Notes: a model not told the origin generated them from the letters alone. A stretch of 64,000 nucleotides of DNA from Lachnospiraceae bacterium (GCA_017553505.1 JAFZLD010000007.1:1-64000), one strand, 5' to 3'; counted from the first letter of the stretch, positions 53,651-62,431 are shown. Numbers and translations are program-made.

Positions 53651-54952
53651 ATGGATTTATTCGGAGAATTGATCAAACCGAATACTGAAGAATTTGCGGT
53701 AGGCTTCGACTTAACGGACACCTATTCGCAGATCAGCTACACGCGCATGGACGATGAGAAGGTGGACACTCTTTCCGTTGTTCCGGGTGGCAATTCTTAC
53801 CTGATTCCTACGGCTTTGTTCAAAAGAAAGGAAGTCAACCAGTGGTTCGCAGGTAACGATGCCGTAAGAAACCGTGATACTGACGGATTCTTTGTGGACA
53901 GGCTTTTGGAGCGCGCCATGCCGGGAGAAGATATAGCGGTCGGAGACGAGAACTTCAGACCGTCTGCTTTGATTGCGCTTTTTATGAAGAGATCACTGTC
54001 CCTTCTTTCGATGAACGTTCCGCTTAATAAGATTTCGTCTCTTATGATTACCGTTTCGTCCCTTGACGATCGTATGGTGGAAGTGCTTACGGAAGTGGTG
54101 GCTTCTCTCGGACTTAAGACTGAGAATGTGTTCTTCCAGAGCCACATGGAGAGCTTTTATTACTATACGATTTATCAGCCTACCGAGCTTTGGAACAGGG
54201 ATGTACTGCTTCTTGATTTTTCTGAGGAATACCTTAAGTCCTTCAGAATGGAGTGCAACAAGAATACGACTCCGGTGGTGGCATTCATCGATCCCGAGTC
54301 ATATCATTCTTTCAAGAACGACGATATCAAGGATTTAATCATCAATTCCGAGGAGGCCAGATATGCCGACGGCGAGCTTAACAAGCTTGTGCATGAGATA
54401 TGCGACGGCAGAATCGTGTCTTCGGTGTACTTTATAGGTGAGAATTTCAGGCAGGAAATCTTCGGTGAGACTATTCGCACCGTGGTAAAGAGCAGCCGTG
54501 TTTTCGAGGGTAATAACCTTTATTCCAAGGGCGCTGCATATTCTGCCAAGAATAAGCTTCATAAGACGTTACTCAGCGAGAGCCACGTGTTCTTAGGCAA
54601 CGATAAGCTTAAGTCCAACGTGGGCCTTAACGTGCTTAAGCGCGGCGAGCCCGGTTACCTTGCATTACTTGATGCGGGCGTTAACTGGTTCGAAGCGTCT
54701 AACAGCGTGGAAGTTATTATAGATAAGGGCAACAAGCTTTCTTTTGTCATCACACCTCTTACGGGTAAGAATCCCGAGGTGGTGGACATTACGCTTGCAG
54801 ACCTTCCGAAGCGCCCGCAGAAGACTTCGAGAGTCAGAGTGGACGTGTCCATGATTTCCGAAATGCGTATGCAGGTGGTTATCAAGGACTTAGGCTTCGG
54901 CGAGCTCTTTAAAGCTTCCGACATCGAGTGGAAGGAGGTAATCAATCTGTGA
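53651..54952 (+). CDS. Actin/Hsp70-fold protein (resembles DUF5716)
   Basis: 433-aa protein with the motif order of the actin-like ATPase superfamily. Phosphate-1-like motif AVGFDLTDTYSQISY at residues ~16-30 (usual DLGTT is DLTDT), phosphate-2-like LLLDFSEEYLKSF near 190 (the glycines of DxGGGT are lost), adenosine-like VYFIGENFRQEIFGE near 260, and NNLYSKGAAYSA near 290. The extra C-terminal ~130 residues are a beta-rich domain. Nucleotide binding may be weakened or lost. It starts 13 bases after the large gene (AAGGAAC) and its stop overlaps the next start, so the proteins probably form a complex. Confidence 0.7.
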   Translation: MDLFGELIKPNTEEFAVGFDLTDTYSQISYTRMDDEKVDTLSVVPGGNSYLIPTALFKRKEVNQWFAGNDAVRNRDTDGFFVDRLLERAMPGEDIAVGDENFRPSALIALFMKRSLSLLSMNVPLNKISSLMITVSSLDDRMVEVLTEVVASLGLKTENVFFQSHMESFYYYTIYQPTELWNRDVLLLDFSEEYLKSFRMECNKNTTPVVAFIDPESYHSFKNDDIKDLIINSEEARYADGELNKLVHEICDGRIVSSVYFIGENFRQEIFGETIRTVVKSSRVFEGNNLYSKGAAYSAKNKLHKTLLSESHVFLGNDKLKSNVGLNVLKRGEPGYLALLDAGVNWFEASNSVEVIIDKGNKLSFVITPLTGKNPEVVDITLADLPKRPQKTSRVRVDVSMISEMRMQVVIKDLGFGELFKASDIEWKEVINL

Positions 54953-55797
54953 CGAATCGTGTACTTACAACGGTTGGCAAGGTTGCCGAGACCCCTTACT
55001 ACTTTGAAAAGGTTTATGTGAATATCTATACCATGGAGGAACTGTGCTACGTCCTCTATGAGAACGCGTTCTTAATCGACAAGGACATCCTCGACAAGAA
55101 ACTCGTGGAATGGATAGACAAAGAATGCGGGCTTACGGATCTTGCGCGTAACCTCTATATGTTAGTCAATACGAATGCGCTTCCGGGTGCTTTTGTGGGC
55201 ACTATCCTTGAGTATGTGGGATATTACAATGCCGACGAGATAGAGAAGGTCGAGAGCATTCTCAGGATGAACGTATCCATGAATGTTTTCGAGAAGTGGA
55301 AGGCCAAGGCCGATTTTCTTTACGAGAATCGCCACTATTACCTTGCGCTCAAGGAATACGAGCGCGTGCTTTCGGGCATCGACGATGAGGAGACTGAGTT
55401 AAGAAGCCGTATATACAACAACATGGGCGTTACCTGCATGGCACTGTGCCTGTATGATTCCGCGGTTGATTACTTTAAGAAAGCTTACGAAATCAACAAT
55501 GATGAGAAGGCCTTCAGACACATGCTCACGGTAGAGCGCTTAAGACTTCCCGAGAGCGAGTACATCAAGCTTATTGCCGATTCAGAGGACGCTTATCGCA
55601 TGAGCATTCCGATAGAAGGCGAGCTTGAAGAACTTAAAGCAGAATTTGACGCATCCGACAAGGCCAAGCACTTAAAGAGCCTTTTCGAACTCAAGGATCA
55701 AAAGGATGCGGCACTATACTACGAAGAAATATTGGCAATGACCGGAGAGTTAAAAGAAGAGTATCGCGACATCGCTCTTGAAAACGGTGATATATAG
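54949..55797 (+). CDS. TPR-containing protein of the same operon
   Basis: 282-aa soluble protein. The N-terminal ~110 residues are helical; TPR-like repeats follow (WKAKADFLYENRHYYLALKEY ~ residue 120, IYNNMGVTCMALCLYDSAVDYF ~ residue 155, split here as motifs), typical of scaffold proteins binding partner peptides. The start is GTG 54949, overlapping the previous stop as GTGA, with AAGGAGG 10 bases upstream. It is likely a partner of the actin-fold and large proteins. No enzymatic motif is seen. Confidence 0.75.
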   Translation: MTNRVLTTVGKVAETPYYFEKVYVNIYTMEELCYVLYENAFLIDKDILDKKLVEWIDKECGLTDLARNLYMLVNTNALPGAFVGTILEYVGYYNADEIEKVESILRMNVSMNVFEKWKAKADFLYENRHYYLALKEYERVLSGIDDEETELRSRIYNNMGVTCMALCLYDSAVDYFKKAYEINNDEKAFRHMLTVERLRLPESEYIKLIADSEDAYRMSIPIEGELEELKAEFDASDKAKHLKSLFELKDQKDAALYYEEILAMTGELKEEYRDIALENGDI

Positions 55798-55818
55798 CGG
55801 GCAGGGGGCCTGTGACGA

Positions 55819-56976
55819 ATGGGTTTTTGGAACAAATTATTCGGTAAAAAGAATACTTCGGAAAGTGCATGGGATGAGGTTGCCAATTCCCGCGACACCA
55901 TCAACATGAACGATCCTTATTTAAGGGAACAGTACGTCATAAGCTGCCTTGAGCAGATGAAAGACGCATCCGACGAGATAGACAGGATTAACGATGAGTA
56001 CGCCATCGTAACGTCCTATCTTACCGACATGGAGGAAATAGAAGCGCTTCCTGCGGAGGATAAGGCAGACCTTGAGAAGATTGCCCGTAACATCCACGAC
56101 CTTCGCAAGTATCACGAGAAATACGTCCAGACTCCGAGTTTAATGACGGACAAGGAATACGACAAGATGGAAGCCATTGCTTCCGAGGCGCAGGAAGGCA
56201 TCGAGAAGCTTACCCGCGAGGAAGATTACAAGGCTAAGGTTAAGAGCGACCTTGCGCGCATAGATACAGAGCGAACCGCTTACGACATGCGCCACCGGGA
56301 GGTAAGCCGGGATCTTGAGAATTCCCGCGGAGTTGCGATTATCGCCATGGTTGCGGCAGCAGTGCTGGTGGTGATACTTTTCATGCTTCAGGTATTTTTG
56401 AAACTTGATGTGGCAATCGGTTACTATATTACGGTGGGCATTACCGCGGTAGCCATTACATTGATTTATATCAAATACACCGACTTTGTACGGGAAAAGA
56501 AAAAGATAGAAAGCACGGCGAACAGCCTTATTTTGCTGGAAAATAAGGTAAAGATTCGCTATGTCAACAATAAGAACCTGCTCGATTACCTCTACACCAA
56601 GTATCAGGTGTCGAGTGCGGCAGAGCTTAAGGACTTGTATACCAGATACCTTAAGGAACGCGAGAACAGGCGCTCATTTGAAAAGAATGAGGCGGCTTAC
56701 GAGACTGAGACGGCCAAGTTACTCAGGAGACTTCGCGCCATGCGTATCAAGGACCCCGATGTATGGGTACATCAGTCCGATGCTATATATGATAACCGTG
56801 AGATGGTGGAAGTGCGCCACAATCTTATAGGCAGGCGTCAGAAACTTCGTAAGCAGCTTGAGTACAATCAGGAGATTGCGTCGGAAGCCCGCGACGAGGT
56901 TAAGGATGTAATTAGACGTTATCCGGAGGCGGCGGATTCGCTGATGGAGACGGTTAATAAATATGGTCAACATTAG
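55819..56976 (+). CDS. Membrane coiled-coil protein of the same operon
   Basis: 385-aa protein: a long charged coiled coil (residues ~30-165), two membrane segments (~172-195 and ~203-222), and a second coiled coil (~225-380). Both coiled coils should face the cytoplasm, making it a candidate membrane anchor for the preceding soluble proteins. CAGGGGGCC precedes the ATG, 21 bases after the TPR gene. I recognise no named family. Confidence 0.75.
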   Translation: MGFWNKLFGKKNTSESAWDEVANSRDTINMNDPYLREQYVISCLEQMKDASDEIDRINDEYAIVTSYLTDMEEIEALPAEDKADLEKIARNIHDLRKYHEKYVQTPSLMTDKEYDKMEAIASEAQEGIEKLTREEDYKAKVKSDLARIDTERTAYDMRHREVSRDLENSRGVAIIAMVAAAVLVVILFMLQVFLKLDVAIGYYITVGITAVAITLIYIKYTDFVREKKKIESTANSLILLENKVKIRYVNNKNLLDYLYTKYQVSSAAELKDLYTRYLKERENRRSFEKNEAAYETETAKLLRRLRAMRIKDPDVWVHQSDAIYDNREMVEVRHNLIGRRQKLRKQLEYNQEIASEARDEVKDVIRRYPEAADSLMETVNKYGQH

Positions 56977-56985
56977 GAGTTAAAA

Positions 56986-57840
56986 ATGATTAAGAATGTA
57001 GTATTTGATATCGGAAACGTGCTGGTGGATTTCGGCTGGAAGCCTTTCTTTCAGAAGTTTAACATAACCGATGAAGAGCTTGACAGAATCGCCAAGGCCA
57101 CCGTTTATGCGCCTATCTGGAACGAAATCGACCGAGGCGTAATGAGTGAGGAAGAAATCCTTGATAAGTTCATCGAGAACGACCCCGGCATGGAAGACAA
57201 GATGCGCGAGATGTACGCGGACTTTAACGGTTTGCTTAAGCTTTTTGAGTATACCCGCGGTTGGATAATCGATTTGAAGCGTCGCGGATATAAGGTGTAT
57301 TGTCTGTCGAACATGTCCTTTAAAGCGGTAAGAGAGTGCTGGGATGCGCTTTCTTTTATCGAAGAGCTCGACGGATATATCTTAAGCTGCGATGTTAAGC
57401 TTACAAAGCCCGAGCCCGGAATTTATGAGGCGCTCTTTAAGAAGTATAATCTGAAGCCTGAGGAATGCGTTTTCTTTGACGATGTTCAAAAGAACGTGGA
57501 CGGAGGCAACAAGGCCGGAATGCATGCGTGTCTGTTCACATCGGTTAAGCAGGCCGAGGAAGACCTTGCAAGAATTGTTAAGGAGCAGGGATTTACTTCT
57601 TCTTATACCAAGGGGCAGAGAATTGCATCGATTGTGTGCCTGTGCCTGATTGCGGTACTTTTTATAGCTATGATCGTGCTTGCGGGCATGAAGACTCCGC
57701 TTGCCAAGACGCTTTTCAAAGTGACGCTCGGCGCGACACTTATATTGCCGATTCTTACGTGGATATACATCTGGCTTATCGGCAAACTTACACATAAGCG
57801 CACCATCGCGGATTTTAAATGGTTTGAGAACGACAAATAA
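56986..57840 (+). CDS. HAD-family phosphatase with C-terminal membrane hairpin
   Basis: 284-aa protein. Residues 1-200 are a HAD hydrolase of the YihX-like group: motif I VFDIGNVLVDF (residues 5-15, nucleophile Asp), motif II CLSNMS, motif III KLTKPEP, motif IV FFDDVQKN. Residues ~210-280 hold two strong membrane segments (SIVCLCLIAVLFIAMIVLAG and TLGATLILPILTWIYIWLIG) with a short basic tail, which is unusual for this family. It starts 9 bases after the coiled-coil gene with TAGGAG, so it belongs to the same operon. Substrate unknown. Confidence 0.85.
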   Translation: MIKNVVFDIGNVLVDFGWKPFFQKFNITDEELDRIAKATVYAPIWNEIDRGVMSEEEILDKFIENDPGMEDKMREMYADFNGLLKLFEYTRGWIIDLKRRGYKVYCLSNMSFKAVRECWDALSFIEELDGYILSCDVKLTKPEPGIYEALFKKYNLKPEECVFFDDVQKNVDGGNKAGMHACLFTSVKQAEEDLARIVKEQGFTSSYTKGQRIASIVCLCLIAVLFIAMIVLAGMKTPLAKTLFKVTLGATLILPILTWIYIWLIGKLTHKRTIADFKWFENDK

Positions 57841-57847
57841 TGTGTTG

Positions 57848-57876
57848 TTGAATTTTTAATAATGCTGTGATACACT
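57848..57876 (+). promoter_or_regulatory. Possible promoter of SEC-C gene
   Basis: TTGAAT (57848-57853), 17-base spacer, TACACT (57871-57876). Confidence 0.45.
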
Positions 57877-57932
57877 ACGTGCGTGGCGTTTTACGGATGA
57901 ATACGCTTATTTAAGAATATGAGAGGTTAATT

Positions 57933-58445
57933 ATGGCACAGACATTACTTGAAAAGTGGCGTAACAGCGCCTATTCCGAAGAACAGGATCAGAAGAAGCT
58001 CCAGGAACTTTGGAACGATTATTTTGAAAAAGAAAAAGGCATTTACGAAAAGTTACTTAAGAACCCCGATGAAGTTGTTACCGGTACCGTAGCTGAACTT
58101 GCCAAGAAATATAAGGTAAGCCAGATGATCATGACCGGTTTCCTTGACGGAATCAACGATTCCCTTAAGAACCCCAACCCCATCGAGACCATGGAAGCAG
58201 ATACCGAGGTTAACCTTGGATTTGACAAGGAACTTCTTTACAAGAACATGGTAGCGGCAGGTGCCGACTGGCTCTATAAGCTTCCTCAGTGGAACGACAT
58301 CTTCGACGAAGAGAAGCAGAAAGAGCTTTACAAGGAGCAGAAGGCTTCCCAGACCATTCGTAAGGAAGCTAAGGTATATCCCAACGATCCCTGCCCTTGC
58401 GGTTCCGGCAAGAAGTACAAGAAATGCTGCGGTAAGAACGCATAA
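57933..58445 (+). CDS. SEC-C motif protein
   Basis: 170-aa soluble, mostly helical protein ending in a SEC-C zinc-binding motif ([14 protein letters not shown], residues ~154-167), the metal-binding tail best known from SecA. The rest is not recognised. It is monocistronic: GAGAGG precedes the start and a strong terminator follows. A role in protein targeting or translation-linked processes is possible but not shown. Confidence 0.85.
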   Translation: MAQTLLEKWRNSAYSEEQDQKKLQELWNDYFEKEKGIYEKLLKNPDEVVTGTVAELAKKYKVSQMIMTGFLDGINDSLKNPNPIETMEADTEVNLGFDKELLYKNMVAAGADWLYKLPQWNDIFDEEKQKELYKEQKASQTIRKEAKVYPNDPCPCGSGKKYKKCCGKNA

Positions 58446-58460
58446 TAGAGATTTTAAGAG

Positions 58461-58490
58461 AGGCATCCCTTGAGGGGGTGCCTTTTTTTT
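58461..58490 (+). terminator. Terminator of SEC-C gene
   Basis: AGGCATCCC pairs with GGGGTGCCT around TTGA and is followed by eight T. Confidence 0.9.
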
Positions 58491-58542
58491 AATAATTATG
58501 GTGTAAAATGCTATGTATCGTATATCTTTGCGACATTCTATA

Positions 58543-58551
58543 TGTTATAAT
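58543..58551 (+). promoter_or_regulatory. Extended -10 promoter of mtnN
   Basis: TGTTATAAT lies 33 bases before the mtnN ATG; no good -35 at normal spacing. Confidence 0.6.
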
Positions 58552-58584
58552 GGATGGCGATGAGGTAAATATTGGAGGGTTAGC

Positions 58585-59253
58585 ATGATTGGAATAATTT
58601 CTGCAATGGATATTGAGATGAAAACGCTTGTGCGTCTTCTCAAAGACAAGAAGAAAAAGGTGCACGCAGGTCTCGATTATTACACCGGTAAGCTTGACGG
58701 TGTGGACGTGGTTATCTGCCGCTGTGGTGTGGGTAAGGTTAACGCAGCCATGCACACACAGATTCTTATCGACAAGTATAAACCGAAGGCTCTTATCCAG
58801 AACGGTATTGCGGGAAGCCTTGTTCCCGAGGTTGGTAAGCTCGACCTTGTAGTGGGAAGCGAGCTCGTATATCACGACATGCAGGAATTTGTTATTAAGA
58901 ATTTCGATCCGTTGGAGCCTGTTTATTATTCAGACCCCGGACTCTTAGAGAAGGCCAAGACCGTGGCCGGCGATGAAGGCGGTGTACACATCGGCCGTAT
59001 CGCAACCGGCGACACCTTCGTGTCCTCCACTAAGGAGAAGGACTCTATCTATAAGAAGACCAAAGCTCTCTGCGTAGAGATGGAAGGCTGCGCCGTAGCG
59101 CACACCGCATACCTTAACAAGGTACCCTTCGTAGTACTCCGTTGCATTTCCGACTCTGCCGATGACGACGCAACCGAATCTTTCGACGAGCTCATGCCTG
59201 TAGCGGCTGACTGCCTGGTGGATATGATTACGCATTTGATTAAACTGATTTAA
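58585..59253 (+). CDS. mtnN: MTA/SAH nucleosidase
   Basis: 222-aa enzyme splitting 5'-methylthioadenosine and S-adenosylhomocysteine into adenine and the thioribose product. Signatures: IGIISAMDIEM at the N-terminus (catalytic Glu), QNGIAGSL, ATGDTFVSS, CVEMEGCAVAHTAY and CISDSADDDA (catalytic Asp). Length is normal. TTGGAGGG precedes the start; it has its own promoter and terminator. The window also encodes a deaminase and an SAH hydrolase for the same substrates. Confidence 0.95.
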   Translation: MIGIISAMDIEMKTLVRLLKDKKKKVHAGLDYYTGKLDGVDVVICRCGVGKVNAAMHTQILIDKYKPKALIQNGIAGSLVPEVGKLDLVVGSELVYHDMQEFVIKNFDPLEPVYYSDPGLLEKAKTVAGDEGGVHIGRIATGDTFVSSTKEKDSIYKKTKALCVEMEGCAVAHTAYLNKVPFVVLRCISDSADDDATESFDELMPVAADCLVDMITHLIKLI

Positions 59254-59254
59254 T

Positions 59255-59278
59255 AAAAGGGGGCGAAAGCCCTTTTTT
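59255..59278 (+). terminator. Terminator of mtnN
   Basis: AAAAGGG and GGC pair with GCC and CTTTT around a GAAA loop, followed by T residues. Confidence 0.8.
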
Positions 59279-59383
59279 ATTTCGTTCATATATCTGGAGA
59301 TAGGCAGTGGGGCGTGATTGAGCCTATGATTGGTTGCTTTCCGGGCGATAGGGAGGTCATTGGAGCACGTTTTTGGGAACGTG

Positions 59384-59734
59384 TTCCTACATAATCACGC
59401 TAATTGCTCATTTGTAGGCATAATAATGACGCGAATTTGGAGAAAAGCCTACAGATTTTCGCCGGAGGTAAATTTGTAGGTAGAAAATCGTCGCATACAC
59501 TCCTCCGTAGCCTACAAAATAGAAATATGAGCTCGTGTGTAGGCTAATATAGTCGCTAATCTTATTTAGAATACCTACAAATATATCGATTAGGCCATTG
59601 TTGTAGGCTTTGTGGATTTTTTGGACGGAAAAAATACCTGCACATTTTCTCGTTCAGTGGATTTGTAGGCATTTTGCCTTTGCTATGGGGAAAAAGATAC
59701 CTACAAACCTCTTTGATATAGCTTTTTGTAGGTA
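59384..59734. repeat. Hairpin-repeat array 3, six units
   Basis: Six units of an arm like AGCCTACAAA, a 17-nt unconserved centre (18 in unit 4) and an arm like TTTGTAGGCT: 59384-59420, 59446-59482, 59509-59545, 59572-59609, 59635-59671, 59698-59734. A decayed arm follows at 59748. Pitch is 62, 63, 63, 63 and 63. Substitutions in one arm are not always matched in the other. It fills most of the 648-base gap between mtnN and mtaD; the remainder holds an imperfect GCCCGGA/TCCGGGC hairpin near 59794-59820 and AT-rich promoter-like DNA. Confidence 0.85.
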
Positions 59735-59901
59735 TGTGGTGCGGGAACTCCTGCAAAAGGAATAGCCGAAGTCTCTTAGAATGTTTTTTACTTGCCCGGA
59801 GAGGCTTCAACTTGTCCGGGCGTACATAATATGGTACCATAAACATACATTTTTAATGCCTACGAAGCGAATTACAGAGCTTCCGGCAGGGGAGATTAAG
59901 T

Positions 59902-61173
59902 ATGAATTATAAGATTATAAACGGGAAATTGTTAATTTCGGAGAACGGTCATATCCGTATCGAGGAGAAAGACTTGTATGTCAACGGCAACAAGCTTTCT
60001 TTTGCCGAAGACAAAAGTGTGACTTATGAGACTATGGATGCGTCACACAAGCTCATTATGCCCGGTCTTATCAACATGCACACGCATGCATATATGTCGG
60101 TGCTTCGCAACTATGCGGATGATGTGGACTTCGGTGAGTGGCTGTTTAACAGATGTATGCCGGTTGAGGACAGGCTTCCCAAGGATGCTGCGTACTGGAC
60201 TAATTTGCTTGCTTTTGCCGAGATGATTAAGTCGGGTACGACGACGTTTGTGGATATGCATATGTTCCATCGTCAGTCACCGCTTGCTGCGGGTGCTGCG
60301 GGCATGAGAGGATATATCGGTCGCGGACTTGTGGGCGAGGATTTGTACACCGACGGTTATTCGAGATTTAAAGAGGCTATCGAGGAGAAAGAAGAATTCG
60401 AGTCCGATACCATGAAGTTCATTCTCTCACCCCACGCGATTTACAGTGCGGGCCCGAAGCTTATGGAGCAGGTGGTTAAGGAGAGTAAGGACAGAGGCAT
60501 GCTTCACCAGACTCACCTTTCCGAGAGCGTGACTGAGGTTGAGGATTGCCTTAAGAAGTACGGCAAGACTCCTGTGGAGCTTTTACGCGATATAGGATTC
60601 CTTGATGACGAGACGATTCTCGCTCACTGCGTGCAGATGCGCGGCGACGATATGGATATATTAAAAGAAACCGGTGCTACCGTAGTTACCAATCCTGCTT
60701 CCAATGCGAAACTCGGTAACGGATTCGCTCCGATTAAGGAGATGGAGGAGAAAGGTATCAACCTTTGCGTGGGTACCGACGGTTGTGCAAGTAACAATAC
60801 GCTTAATATGTTCCGCGAGATGGGATTACTCAGCCTTATTCACAAGGGAATTCACAAGTCGTCGACCGTTATGTCGGCTGAGGCGGTTGTGAACTTCGCG
60901 ACGGTTAACGCGGCCAAGGCGCTTCATATGGAAGACAAGCTCGGCGTGATCAAAGAAGGCGCGATTGCGGACATTATTTTCTTGAATCTGCGTACTCCTT
61001 CCATGTATCCCGAGAACAATCCGATATCGGCTTTGTGCTATTCCGCTAACGGCTCGGAGGTTGAGTCCGTGATGATTAACGGAAAGTTTGTTATGAAGGA
61101 CAATGTTCTTTTGACAATCGATATGGATAAAGTATATTATGAAGTGGATAAAATAGTAGAAAAATACTTATAG
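59902..61173 (+). CDS. mtaD: MTA/SAH deaminase-type amidohydrolase
   Basis: 423-aa amidohydrolase of the TRZ/ATZ group, most like 5-methylthioadenosine/S-adenosylhomocysteine deaminase, which converts these (or adenosine) to the inosine forms. Metal ligands: NMHTHAYMS near residue 57, LHQTHLSES near 205, LAHCVQM near 240, and GTDGCASNN near 288. GGGGAG precedes the ATG. It lies 9 bases before ahcY, supporting a role in SAH/adenosine handling. Related guanine or adenosine deaminases cannot be excluded by reading. Confidence 0.85.
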   Translation: MNYKIINGKLLISENGHIRIEEKDLYVNGNKLSFAEDKSVTYETMDASHKLIMPGLINMHTHAYMSVLRNYADDVDFGEWLFNRCMPVEDRLPKDAAYWTNLLAFAEMIKSGTTTFVDMHMFHRQSPLAAGAAGMRGYIGRGLVGEDLYTDGYSRFKEAIEEKEEFESDTMKFILSPHAIYSAGPKLMEQVVKESKDRGMLHQTHLSESVTEVEDCLKKYGKTPVELLRDIGFLDDETILAHCVQMRGDDMDILKETGATVVTNPASNAKLGNGFAPIKEMEEKGINLCVGTDGCASNNTLNMFREMGLLSLIHKGIHKSSTVMSAEAVVNFATVNAAKALHMEDKLGVIKEGAIADIIFLNLRTPSMYPENNPISALCYSANGSEVESVMINGKFVMKDNVLLTIDMDKVYYEVDKIVEKYL

Positions 61174-61182
61174 GAGAGATTT

Positions 61183-62430
61183 ATGAGCATTATTAAGGAT
61201 CCTTCACTTGCTCCCGAGGGACGCAAGAAAATCGAGTGGGTACGCGCGTTCATGCCCGCACTTACCGAGATTGAGAAGAAGTTTGAGAAAGAACAGCCTT
61301 TTAAGGGCTTAAGAATTGCAGTGTCCGTTCACCTTGAGGCTAAGACCGCTAACCTCGGTCTTGTGCTTAAGAAGGGCGGCGCAGAGGTATATCTTACCGG
61401 ATGTAACCCTCTTTCCACTCAGGACGATGTGGCTGCGGCTGTAGCTGAGATGGGTGTTGAGACATTTGGTAAGTACGGTGTTACTGCCGAGGAATACGAG
61501 GACCTTTTGGCCGCTACACTTGCGTGCCATCCTCACTTGATTGTGGACGATGGCGGAGATTTGATCAATCTTTTGTCCGGTCGTTGCAAGGAATACGCAG
61601 ATTGCCTTATCGGCGGATGCGAAGAGACCACCACGGGTATTCACAGACTTAAAGCCCGCGAGCGTGAAGGCATTCTTCCCTGCCCCATGATGGCGGTTAA
61701 CGATGCCAAGGCCAAGCATTATTACGACAATAAGTACGGTACAGGCCAGTCTGTCTGGACCGCTATTATGGATACCACCAATCTTATCGTTGCAGGTAAG
61801 ACCGTAGTCGTAGCAGGTTACGGCTGGTGCGGTAAGGGCGTAGCTCTTCGTGCGAAGGGTATGGGCGCCGACGTTATCGTTACCGAGGTAGATCCTTTCA
61901 AGGCACTCGACGCTACCATGGACGGCTTCAGAATCATGCCCATGGACGAAGCTGCCAAGTACGGCGACATCTTCGTAACCGTTACCGGTTGTAAGGATGT
62001 AATCGTTAAGCGCCATTTCGACGTTATGAAGGACAATGCAATTCTTTGTAACGCAGGCCACTTCGACTGCGAAGTTGATGTAGCTTACTTAAGAAGCGTT
62101 GCTAAGAAGGCCGAGACCCGCAGAAAGAACATCATCGGCTACACACTTGCTGACGGACGTACTCTTAACGTTCTTGGTGAGGGCCGCCTTGTTAACCTTG
62201 CATGCGGTATGGGCCATCCCGCAGAGATTATGGATATGTCTTTCTCAGTGCAGGCGTTAAGCCTTCTTTGGCTGGCTGAGCACAAGAATGAGCTTGTTAC
62301 CAAGGTGTACAACGTACCCGATTCCATCGATGACGAAATCGGTCGTCACAAGCTTAAGGCTATGAACCTTTCCATCGATACCTTGACTCCCGAGCAAGTT
62401 GAGTATTTGTCGGGCTGGAGCGTGGATTAA
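61183..62430 (+). CDS. ahcY: Adenosylhomocysteinase
   Basis: 415-aa NAD-dependent enzyme hydrolysing SAH to adenosine and homocysteine. Signatures: SVHLEAKTANL near residue 48, GCEETTTGIHRL near 146, MAVNDAKAKHYYDNKYGTGQ near 170-190, NAD-binding VVAGYGWCGKGVA near 209, CNAGHFDCEVD near 289, LACGMGHPAEIMD near 345. The C-terminus ends SGWSVD instead of the PYRY tail of eukaryotic enzymes, as in archaeal and clostridial forms. It is coupled to the mtaD-like gene, with TAGGAGAG before the ATG. Confidence 0.95.
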   Translation: MSIIKDPSLAPEGRKKIEWVRAFMPALTEIEKKFEKEQPFKGLRIAVSVHLEAKTANLGLVLKKGGAEVYLTGCNPLSTQDDVAAAVAEMGVETFGKYGVTAEEYEDLLAATLACHPHLIVDDGGDLINLLSGRCKEYADCLIGGCEETTTGIHRLKAREREGILPCPMMAVNDAKAKHYYDNKYGTGQSVWTAIMDTTNLIVAGKTVVVAGYGWCGKGVALRAKGMGADVIVTEVDPFKALDATMDGFRIMPMDEAAKYGDIFVTVTGCKDVIVKRHFDVMKDNAILCNAGHFDCEVDVAYLRSVAKKAETRRKNIIGYTLADGRTLNVLGEGRLVNLACGMGHPAEIMDMSFSVQALSLLWLAEHKNELVTKVYNVPDSIDDEIGRHKLKAMNLSIDTLTPEQVEYLSGWSVD

Positions 62431-62431
62431 T

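Noticed and set aside
59254..59901. SAH or SAM riboswitch before the mtaD-ahcY genes
   Set aside because: The region is explained by the repeat array; no aptamer core of a known class was recognised.
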